Of a DNA stretch of 9,366 nt, positions 1 to 5,475 are shown in pieces. The notes beneath the pieces were generated by a model that searched no databases, had not been told where the DNA came from, and saw only the letters and a list, made by a program, of their open reading frames with translations. This DNA is from an uncultured Eubacterium sp. Lineage in GTDB: Bacteria; Bacillota; Clostridia; Lachnospirales; Lachnospiraceae. Location of the stretch: positions 1 to 9,366 of the forward strand of contig CAKREL010000087.1 in NCBI GenBank assembly GCA_934317205.1, given 5' to 3'. The position numbers were made by a program, and so were the translations under genes. Every line of letters begins with the position of its first letter. The stretch's first letter is position 1.

Positions 1-291
1 GTTTGGATATATACGAAAACGGTAAGCTATGTTATGAGTTATTTTTTCCATATGATCAGCCTCGCTTTCCATCATTCCGACTGATTATATTATACTATAT
101 CCCTTTGGGTAGAACAAGTGTTCTGCTTGCATTATCTGTATTTATTTTGCAATTCATCTCCCACCTGTAGAGGAAGGAGAATTCTTGCTAGCTCTTGTTA
201 AAACAGGCAGAGAAAATTTTGTAAGCAGTGATACTGGATTGGGAACAGCGTACATCATACATATTTTTCTCTGCCCACACAGAGGAGGATA
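1..291. other. Left edge without an identified gene; possible 3' remnant of a coding frame
   Basis: No recognisable gene lies here. A + strand frame is open from base 3 to a TAG at 168-170 (about 55 codons). It ends in a hydrophobic stretch (LLALSVFILQF) and could be the 3' end of a gene starting outside the window, but its length is close to chance and I recognise no family. Bases 206-216 (GGCAGAGAAAA) and 265-275 (TTTTCTCTGCC) are perfect 11-base inverted copies 48 bases apart. This could be a loose hairpin or an end of a decayed element. A purine-rich AGAGGAGGA at 281-289 is the ribosome binding site for whatever starts next. Confidence 0.3.
206..275. repeat. 11-bp inverted repeat with 48-base spacer
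   Basis: The arms are 206-216 and 265-275 and match perfectly. The spacer is long and no T-tract follows, so it is not a typical terminator. It ends just before the strong ribosome binding site at 281-289. Its function is unknown and it may be chance. Confidence 0.35.
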
Positions 292-295
292 ATGT

Positions 296-397
296 ATGGT
301 AGTAAAACAGAATGAACGGAAATGGGAAGGTTTTTCAACAGGGTATTTGCAGGAAAACAATGATGCATTTGGTCAAGGTGCTTGGAGAACCGGCTAG
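296..397 (+). CDS. Short 33-codon ORF with the strongest ribosome binding site of the locus (doubtful)
   Basis: ATG at 296 follows AGAGGAGGA (281-289) with a spacing of about six bases and runs to TAG at 395-397. The peptide begins MVVKQNERKWEGF and has no family I recognise. It overlaps the 5' end of the Rpn-like gene in a different frame. The Rpn frame itself has no comparable ribosome binding site at either of its possible starts (312 or 360). The ORF could be a leader peptide coupled to Rpn translation, the first codons of an unrelated gene cut off by a rearrangement, or the true N-terminus of the Rpn gene separated by a frameshift near 390. The sequence alone does not decide between these. 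Confidence 0.25.
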   Translation: MVVKQNERKWEGFSTGYLQENNDAFGQGAWRTG

Positions 398-845
398 AGA
401 GTATAAGGATCGTGTATTTCGAATGCTTTTGAAGGATCGAAATGTGGCATTAGAAGTATACAATGCAATGAATGATACCACATATGATAATCCAAATGAT
501 TTGACAATTACGACTTTGGAAAATGCGACTTATATGGGGATGAAGAATGATGTGTCATTTGTAATTGCATCGCAGCTCGTATTATATGAACATCAGTCGA
601 CAGTGAATAAAAATATGCCGTTGCGAAATCTGATTTATGTGACATACATCTATTCAGTATTGACCAGAAATGAAAATTTATATGGAAGAACAATGATTCC
701 GTTGCCAGAACCGAAATTTGTGGTATTCTATAATGGAACAGAGAAGATTCCAGATGTAGTGGAGCAGCGGCTGTCAGAGGCTTACATAAGACACGCTGGA
801 GAGGTTGATCTGGATTTGAAGATTACGATATTGAACGCAGAATAA
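312..845 (+). CDS. Rpn-family recombination-promoting nuclease / putative transposase, N-terminal part of a disrupted gene
   Basis: This is the N-terminal nuclease half of an Rpn (PD-(D/E)XK, formerly transposase_31-like) protein. The family typically reads EYKDRVF near the start, then MKND, YEHQSTxNxNMPLR and VxFYNG; all are visible here. Likely catalytic residues in this numbering are D80 (in MKND) and E93/Q95 (in YEHQ), the usual D...ExQ variant. In known Rpn proteins this domain is a DNA endonuclease that stimulates RecA-independent recombination. Homology really begins around residue 30, so ATG at 360 or 363 is as good a start as 312. The frame ends artificially: after the conserved ITILN the last codons and TAA come from the inserted element at 837-996. 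The expected continuation (INEGHN) is found intact at 997. A truncated nuclease domain may still be made, but the full-length protein is not. Confidence 0.8.
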   Translation: MNGNGKVFQQGICRKTMMHLVKVLGEPAREYKDRVFRMLLKDRNVALEVYNAMNDTTYDNPNDLTITTLENATYMGMKNDVSFVIASQLVLYEHQSTVNKNMPLRNLIYVTYIYSVLTRNENLYGRTMIPLPEPKFVVFYNGTEKIPDVVEQRLSEAYIRHAGEVDLDLKITILNAE

Positions 846-996
846 GCATTCCCCCGCTTCAAGTGCGTAGAGCACTAAGCGGTGGGTAAGGGGGGATGCT
901 TATGTCAGTGGGAGTTAAAAGCTCCCACTGACAGGTCGCAAAGCGACTGCGTTCATGAGCAAGTAGCGAAAGCGGATTGCGAATGTCCGCTTTACT
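837..996. mobile_element. About 160-bp hairpin-rich non-coding insert in the Rpn gene; possible IS200/IS605-type remnant or similar small element
   Basis: Removing 837-996 joins codon AAC (834-836) to ATT (997-999). This restores the conserved Rpn reading ITILN-INEGHN with no base left over and no target duplication visible. The insert has no ORF. It holds a series of stems. The first pairs 842-849 with 896-903 and encloses 854-859/877-882 and 862-866/872-876. The others are 904-914/922-932 (11 bp, perfect), 935-939/943-947 and 969-976/986-993. No terminal inverted repeat is evident, which argues against a classic DDE-type MITE. Subterminal hairpins without target duplication are features of IS200/IS605 elements. 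The dense folding also resembles the structured right-end RNA of TnpB elements, but that identity is inferred from shape only. Exact borders may be off by a few bases. Confidence 0.6.
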
Positions 997-1455
997 ATTA
1001 ATGAAGGACATAATCGAGAACTGGCAGAAAAAAGCCCTACATTGCATCAGTATATGATTTTTGTGGACACTGTTCGAAAATATCAGGAGCAAATGAGGTT
1101 TGAACTTGCAATAGAAAATGCTGTGGATGAATGTATCGGCAAAGGAATCTTGTCGGATTTTCTGAAGCGCAATAAAGCGGAGGTTTTAAGGATGAGTATT
1201 TTTGAATATGATCAGGAAACACATATGAAGCAGGAGCGGAAAGAGTCAGAGGCAATAGGTCAGAAAAAAGGACATATAAAGACTATGACACAATTGACGA
1301 TTGGTAAGTTGAAAAAAGGATTGAGTGTGGAAGAAATCATAGAGGTATTAGGTGCAGATTCTGATGAAATTCGAGATATTTGTGAGATTGCAGGTAAATA
1401 TGCTCCAGATTATGATGTAGACCAAATCTGTGCAGAATTATTAGCAGAAGAATAA
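997..1455 (+). pseudogene. Rpn-family nuclease, C-terminal fragment downstream of the insert
   Basis: This is the C-terminal half of the same gene. The frame is open from 997 (INEGHNREL) through a TTG at 1042 to TAA at 1453-1455. It carries the family's C-terminal features: HQYMxFVDTVRKYQ, then ECIGKGILSDFLKRNKAEV, then SIFEYDQE, followed by a charged helical tail ending in repeats of acidic and Leu/Ile residues. There is no ribosome binding site ahead of the TTG at 1042, so it is unlikely to be translated independently. The 160-base insert adds both a stop codon and a frame change, so read-through would not restore the protein. A terminator-like hairpin follows at 1541-1564. Confidence 0.75.
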
Positions 1456-1540
1456 TAAAGTGAATCACGAGTTAGTAACTTACGAGTAGATATAAATATT
1501 GTTTTTTTTATTAGGCGGATATTTATCAGATAATTAACAA

Positions 1541-1577
1541 GGGCAGAGCGGAAAATCTCTGCCCTGTCCATTTTTCA
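1541..1577 (+). terminator. Rho-independent terminator candidate after the Rpn gene
   Basis: GGGCAGAG (1541-1548) pairs perfectly with CTCTGCCC (1557-1564) around an 8-base loop. A T-rich stretch with a run of five T follows at 1571-1575, interrupted by a few other bases. It sits 86 bases past the Rpn stop and 51 bases ahead of the HNH gene, so it would separate the two. The imperfect T-tract lowers confidence. Confidence 0.5.
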
Positions 1578-1627
1578 ATTTCATTGGTAAAAAAGTTCCG
1601 CTTTACAACTATACCGGGAGTATAATT

Positions 1628-2461
1628 ATGAGCCGAGAAAGAACAGATGAGGAAGTAAAGCGTTTAGCACCGAAGCAGGAAGTACTGCGTGAATTATATA
1701 TAAAATCAGGGAATGAGTGTGCTTATCCCGGATGCCATAGTGTATTAGTAGATGAAAATGGCAAATTCGTTGGTGAAGTATGCCATATTGAAGCAGCCAT
1801 GCCTGGTGGAGAACGATTTAATCTCGATATGACAAACGAAGACAGAAGGTCTTTTAGCAATTTGATGTTGATGTGCCACCATCACCATGTGGTGACAGAC
1901 GATGTTCAGATCTATACAGTTGAAAAATTGCGAGAGATAAAAAGAAACCATGAAGTAAAATATTCAGGCATTATAGGACAAATGATGAATTCGGTGACGG
2001 ATTATGGTATGTCTTTAGAATATACGCCTTGTTGTAATTGTAGAAGAATATCCCGGATTTTGAATTGGCGATTATCAGATGCAGAAAATTCTGAAATTAC
2101 AGCTGCCTTGAATAGGAATTTGCAAAAACTACAGGATCTGCCGATGGAAACCAGACGATTGCTTGGGATAATGGTAATGAGATCATATTATGACTACTGT
2201 CATTGTATTGTGCCGATTCATGAAGTTGAAAGAGCCACAGGATTAAAGCCGGAAAATATGCTGCAGAATGTTGAAATGTTGGAACGAAGAAGAATTACAT
2301 CAGAGATTGAAATGGTAGATGGAATTCCGAGCTGTAAATTGTGCCAGGATTCTGAGTTTGGCTGGTCATATTGGAATGATATACGGGATTTTGTAAAGAA
2401 AAACGGGACTCCGATAGAAAGAATTTGTTGTGATTTGGATTTTTCGGTATTTGACGAATAA
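1628..2461 (+). CDS. HNH-type zinc nuclease domain protein, possible defence effector
   Basis: ATG follows GGGAG (1616-1620) by seven bases. The N-terminal domain (about residues 15-105) is a zinc-stabilised HNH (beta-beta-alpha metal) nuclease. It has C31-x4-C36, then H53 in CHIEAA, N78 in SNLMLMC and the C83-HHHH cluster, followed by D91. This version of HNH is the one seen as an N-terminal effector domain in several bacterial immune proteins, for example Cap5 of CBASS, and in stand-alone genes. The rest (about 110-277) is not a domain I can name. It contains CCNC (135-138) and CKLC (236-239), which could together bind a second zinc. A helical middle reads like a winged-helix (PIHEVERATGL...NVEMLERR), and the C-terminus DLDFSVFDE looks conserved. 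No partner for cyclic-nucleotide signalling lies in the window. DNA cleavage is likely from the motifs; a defence role is inferred from the domain type and neighbours. Confidence 0.8.
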   Translation: MSRERTDEEVKRLAPKQEVLRELYIKSGNECAYPGCHSVLVDENGKFVGEVCHIEAAMPGGERFNLDMTNEDRRSFSNLMLMCHHHHVVTDDVQIYTVEKLREIKRNHEVKYSGIIGQMMNSVTDYGMSLEYTPCCNCRRISRILNWRLSDAENSEITAALNRNLQKLQDLPMETRRLLGIMVMRSYYDYCHCIVPIHEVERATGLKPENMLQNVEMLERRRITSEIEMVDGIPSCKLCQDSEFGWSYWNDIRDFVKKNGTPIERICCDLDFSVFDE

Positions 2462-2487
2462 ATACTGCTTCAATATTAGATAGGAAT

Positions 2488-2511
2488 AAGAGCCTTCGGA
2501 CTCTTGTTTTT
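2488..2511 (+). terminator. Rho-independent terminator after the HNH gene
   Basis: AAGAG (2488-2492) pairs with CTCTT (2501-2505), with a C-A mismatch and an inner C-G pair closing a TTCG loop. A run of five T follows at 2507-2511. It begins 27 bases past the stop of the HNH gene, so that gene is probably its own transcription unit and not co-transcribed with the 722-residue gene. Confidence 0.7.
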
Positions 2512-2529
2512 GTGGAAGAAAACAGAAAT

Positions 2530-2558
2530 TTGATTTTATAAATTTCGTGCCTTATATT
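2530..2558 (+). promoter_or_regulatory. Predicted promoter of the 722-residue gene
   Basis: TTGATT (2530-2535) and TATATT (2553-2558) are spaced by 17 bases, a good housekeeping-type match. The -10 box ends exactly where the large palindrome starts, so a start site near 2565 would lie inside the palindrome. A protein bound there would block this promoter. The distance to the gene start is about 120 bases. Confidence 0.45.
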
Positions 2559-2603
2559 ATACTCATAAGAAAGTAACTCGTGAGTTACTTTCTTATGAGT
2601 ATA
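2558..2603. repeat. 46-bp palindrome with 22-bp perfect arms and 2-base centre
   Basis: Bases 2558-2579 and 2582-2603 are perfect inverted copies with only GT between them. The inner core reads GTAACTC-GT-GAGTTAC. It lies between the HNH terminator and the 722-residue gene and immediately follows a predicted -10 box. It could be an operator for a dimeric regulator, a hairpin at the 5' end of the transcript, or a terminator (a T run, TATTTTTGG, follows at 2604-2610). A two-base centre is short for a normal RNA loop, but pairs can open. Confidence 0.75.
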
Positions 2604-2639
2604 TTTTTGGATGAGAGCAAAGGGGAAAGGTCTATTGTC

Positions 2640-2720
2640 ATGAAAATGAGTTTAGATAATTTAGGAAGCTCTGTCAAGGACAATTATGAGTTGGGAGAAA
2701 ACAACAATGAAATATATTGA
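2640..2720 (+). CDS. Possible 26-codon leader ORF overlapping the start of the next gene
   Basis: ATG at 2640 follows AAAGG (2626-2630), part of a purine-rich AGGGGAAAGG, with nine bases between. It runs to TGA at 2718-2720. The peptide begins MKMSLDNLGSSVKDNYELG and has no family I recognise. It overlaps the first 35 bases of the 722-residue gene in another frame, an arrangement that would allow translational coupling. Its own ribosome binding site is at least as good as that of the large gene. It could equally be a chance ORF. Confidence 0.25.
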   Translation: MKMSLDNLGSSVKDNYELGENNNEIY

Positions 2721-4854
2721 AAATCCAGATATATGGAAGTTATGTACAGACGTGTTTGAGGATATTGACTTATCAGAGGCACAGCTATTCGACAATTATT
2801 GCTGTCAATCACAGCATATTACAAGTAATGAAGAGTGTAAAAAAATAATGACAGAAATTTTGGAATTAGCAAAATATACATATGAAAGAGACATTACCTG
2901 TGGACATATATCTCAGATAAAGCTGTTTCAGATGGAAGAAAATGGACAAATAGTAGGCAGTCATATTTTTTGCCGTATGGCAAGACAGTATTATTTTATG
3001 GAACAGGCTACTGGTGAGGATTATAGCAAAAAGAGAATTTTATGTGCGACAATCCATGCGAATCTCGGAAACGGTTTATTTTTTGAAGCAAAACGTGATG
3101 TGATTGAATGCATTGCAAAATCAGGTGTAAAATTATTAGGAGCTAGAAAACATGACTTTATCACAAATGATTATAGTGATGGAATTGTAAATGCAATTCA
3201 TATACTTCAGGGATATGGAATAGAACCGAGTATTGTATATGGAACGTTTGACTGTGAAAAAATCCATCATGAAGTATTTGAATTGATTGAAAAAAAGGTG
3301 AAGTTGGCCGGTGGACTGGCGGTTCTTATGTATTTGTGTAAAAACTATTTTGGTGATAAATATGTTCCAGACCTCGACAGATACATGATATCGAGATCGA
3401 TTGATAATAGACAAAGTGTACCTGTCCAGCTGCTGATTTCATTGGCAATTAAGCATTTGAATATAAATGATAAAAATTATGATAAGAAGGATGGCCAGTG
3501 CAGAGAAATTATTGATTTGGCACAGGCATGGTATATTATTTGGGACGTTGAAGGAGAATCGGGAATGGAATATGCAATGGATACTGTTGAAAAGTATCCA
3601 TTGGAACTGTTTAATCAGATTGTTGTGGATAAATTTTGTATTCCGAAACAATATAGCAAAGATTATATTTTATCTTCGTTAGATCATATGATTCAGCCAT
3701 TGTTTTATCTGTGTGATAAAAAATATTCCTATAGTGATTATAAAAAAGTTGCCTGTTATCTTATGGATCAGCCCTGCTTTATTGGGGTGATAGATAGAAA
3801 CAGGATGAAGAAGCAGCTTGATGTGGCAAATTATAAAATCGATATGATTCTGAATGATATTTCAATACCGTCAATCCAGGTGAATGCTGAATTTACAGAT
3901 ATTGATGCTGCATGTAATCATTATAAATGGCCTTTGATACGATTTCCAATGGAGCGGTATGTATATATTGATTATCATATATGTGGATTTGGATTTTATA
4001 ATGTGATATATGAAATTATAAAAACAAGCGATGGATCTCTTGATAAAAAGCAGGGGATATATGTAGAAAAAATGTTAAAAGAAGAGTTGAAGAAAAAGGG
4101 ATATGATTATTTTAGCGGAAAGTATCCTGCTTTAAAAAGAAAAAATCTAAATGCTTCTGAGTGTGATCTGGTTATGCAGAGTAATCGGACTATTTTCTTT
4201 GAGGTGAAAAAAACTCCCATATCAGATGAATTAGAGAATCTGGATGATGTTACAATGCTGCAGCAGTTGGCAAAAGGAATGGTCAGAGCTCAAAAACAAT
4301 GTTTTTTACATGAATTGTATCTAAGAGAAAATGGTTCGATTTGCTTGGAAGAAAATGGCCTGGAACGTGTAATCAAACCGGTTGTAGAACAGGAGGAATG
4401 TGTAAAAATCAGTGTATGCCATCAGGAATATTCATTTTTAACGAGTAAAAATTTTTGCTCTTTACTGTTGGAGACAATATTATTGGGAAACTTTTGTGCA
4501 AAAGATCCTGCGCGGGAAAAAGATCTGGATGCGTTAAATAAGCTGGGAAAACAAATTCTGGATGTCTTTTCCAGAAATAGAGAACAGAAACATACTGCTG
4601 CACGAGATGTGGTATTTTATTCATTATTTTGTAGTTTACAGCAGATATTGACGGCCCTTTGGAATAGTGAAGATGAAGAAGATTTCTTATATATGATAAA
4701 AGAATGGATTTATTGCCAGGATAAATCGTTAGATCCATATTTACAGATTCTGACACACATTTATTATCGTGAAAATCCAGAAGAGATGGATATGAAAAAA
4801 GCAGTCATTGAAATGTTTGAAAAGACAGAGCGAAAATGTCTGTATGTAGGATAG
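2686..4854 (+). CDS. Large protein with a C-terminal PD-(D/E)XK nuclease motif, family unknown
   Basis: This is a 722-residue soluble protein with no signal peptide or membrane segment. Around residues 457-520 it shows a PD-(D/E)XK nuclease core. A helix GIYVEKML carries E461, then comes D494 in ECDLV, an 11-residue strand-turn, and E506-V-K508 in FFEVKK. A helix with the Q-rich pattern LQQLAKGMVRAQKQ follows, as in many restriction-type nucleases. The first 450 residues are Cys- and aromatic-rich and unlike any domain I can name; the last 180 are mostly helical. AAGGA (2676-2680) lies five bases before the ATG at 2686. A second ATG at 2707 behind GGGAG is also possible. Codon use is AT-rich, like the HNH gene and unlike the genes to the right, which suggests acquisition by transfer. 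It lies behind its own promoter and palindrome. A restriction or antiphage function is a reasonable guess but unproven. Confidence 0.8.
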   Translation: MSWEKTTMKYIENPDIWKLCTDVFEDIDLSEAQLFDNYCCQSQHITSNEECKKIMTEILELAKYTYERDITCGHISQIKLFQMEENGQIVGSHIFCRMARQYYFMEQATGEDYSKKRILCATIHANLGNGLFFEAKRDVIECIAKSGVKLLGARKHDFITNDYSDGIVNAIHILQGYGIEPSIVYGTFDCEKIHHEVFELIEKKVKLAGGLAVLMYLCKNYFGDKYVPDLDRYMISRSIDNRQSVPVQLLISLAIKHLNINDKNYDKKDGQCREIIDLAQAWYIIWDVEGESGMEYAMDTVEKYPLELFNQIVVDKFCIPKQYSKDYILSSLDHMIQPLFYLCDKKYSYSDYKKVACYLMDQPCFIGVIDRNRMKKQLDVANYKIDMILNDISIPSIQVNAEFTDIDAACNHYKWPLIRFPMERYVYIDYHICGFGFYNVIYEIIKTSDGSLDKKQGIYVEKMLKEELKKKGYDYFSGKYPALKRKNLNASECDLVMQSNRTIFFEVKKTPISDELENLDDVTMLQQLAKGMVRAQKQCFLHELYLRENGSICLEENGLERVIKPVVEQEECVKISVCHQEYSFLTSKNFCSLLLETILLGNFCAKDPAREKDLDALNKLGKQILDVFSRNREQKHTAARDVVFYSLFCSLQQILTALWNSEDEEDFLYMIKEWIYCQDKSLDPYLQILTHIYYRENPEEMDMKKAVIEMFEKTERKCLYVG

Positions 4855-4906
4855 AGTAAAACTGAAAATATAATTATTTTTATGGAGTGTGAACATCTAA
4901 AAAATA

Positions 4907-4936
4907 TTACATATTTGGTAGTAGGCATGCTATAAT
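4907..4936 (+). promoter_or_regulatory. Extended -10 promoter of the vanZ-mutS-like operon
   Basis: TATAAT (4931-4936) is a perfect -10 box preceded by TG at 4928-4929 (TGn extension), with TTACAT (4907-4912) as the -35 box 18 bases upstream. The start site would fall near 4943. This rules out the TTG at 4942 as start codon and supports the TTG at 4969 for the VanZ-like gene. No strong terminator separates it from the 722-residue gene. Confidence 0.65.
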
Positions 4937-4968
4937 TTATATTGAAATATATTGAAAGGAAAATATCA

Positions 4969-5451
4969 TTGAAGAACCACTTTAATAAAAAATATTTCAT
5001 CTGGCTTTTCCCGCTTGCTGTAGCAGTCATGATTTTCTGCTTTTCCAGTCAGCAAGCGGAAGAGTCATCAAATTTAAGTAACTTTTTTGTGCAGCTATTT
5101 TTAAATGCACGGGCAAAGCTTGGATTGTTTTCGAAATTATCGGATACAGATTTATTGGGTGTAATTTCTACACTGGTGCGAAAAGGAGCGCATGTGACGG
5201 AATATATCATTTTGTGTACATCGTTTCTGACGGCATTCTGGGTGTCTGGAATCCGGGGGAAATGGAGAAATATCGCATCGTTTGTGCTGACATTCGGTTA
5301 TGCGTGTACGGATGAGTTTCATCAGCTGTTTGTGCCGGGAAGAGCCGGCAGGTTTACGGATGTATTGATCGACAGCAGTGGAGCACTGGTGCTGAGTATG
5401 ATCGTGGTGTTGGTGATGCATTCCAGAGCTAAAAAAAGGCATCAGTTATAG
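4969..5451 (+). CDS. VanZ-like membrane protein
   Basis: This VanZ-family integral membrane protein has 160 residues when started at TTG 4969. That start lies eight bases after AAAGGA (4955-4960). An in-frame TTG at 4942 would precede the predicted transcription start. Four membrane segments can be drawn: about 9-26, 79-93, 101-113 and 139-150. The family signature is complete: FSSQ (25-28), RKGAHVTEY (71-79), and DEFHQLFVPGRAGRFTDVLID (115-135). VanZ itself gives low-level teicoplanin resistance in enterococci. The many chromosomal relatives in Firmicutes have no settled function and are not evidence of glycopeptide resistance. It is the first gene of a two-gene unit; the MutS-like gene starts 24 bases later. 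Confidence 0.85.
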   Translation: MKNHFNKKYFIWLFPLAVAVMIFCFSSQQAEESSNLSNFFVQLFLNARAKLGLFSKLSDTDLLGVISTLVRKGAHVTEYIILCTSFLTAFWVSGIRGKWRNIASFVLTFGYACTDEFHQLFVPGRAGRFTDVLIDSSGALVLSMIVVLVMHSRAKKRHQL

Positions 5452-5475
5452 GAGAATTGGGAGGAAAGAGAAGAA

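Noticed and set aside
185..292. 36-codon TTG-started ORF behind AAGGAG at 174-179
   Set aside because: Short, no recognisable family, and it contains both arms of the inverted repeat 206-216/265-275; more likely a chance open frame.
1042..1455. Independent gene starting at TTG 1042
   Set aside because: The frame continues upstream to 997 with conserved Rpn residues and there is no ribosome binding site, so it is the rear half of the split gene.
1596..1606. TCCGCTTTAC repeated from the right end of the Rpn insert (986-995)
   Set aside because: A 10-base match alone, without any of the insert's hairpins nearby, is too short to call a second copy.
4409..4756. 115-codon open frame on the minus strand
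   Set aside because: Opposite the C-terminal part of the 722-residue nuclease gene, with no recognisable motif; a shadow.
4942..4968. TTG at 4942 as start of the VanZ-like protein
   Set aside because: It would lie at or before the transcription start of the extended -10 promoter and has no ribosome binding site; TTG 4969 with AAAGGA is better.
4969..5451. Glycopeptide resistance gene
   Set aside because: The VanZ-like domain alone, without vanHAX or related genes, is common in Firmicutes chromosomes and does not indicate resistance.
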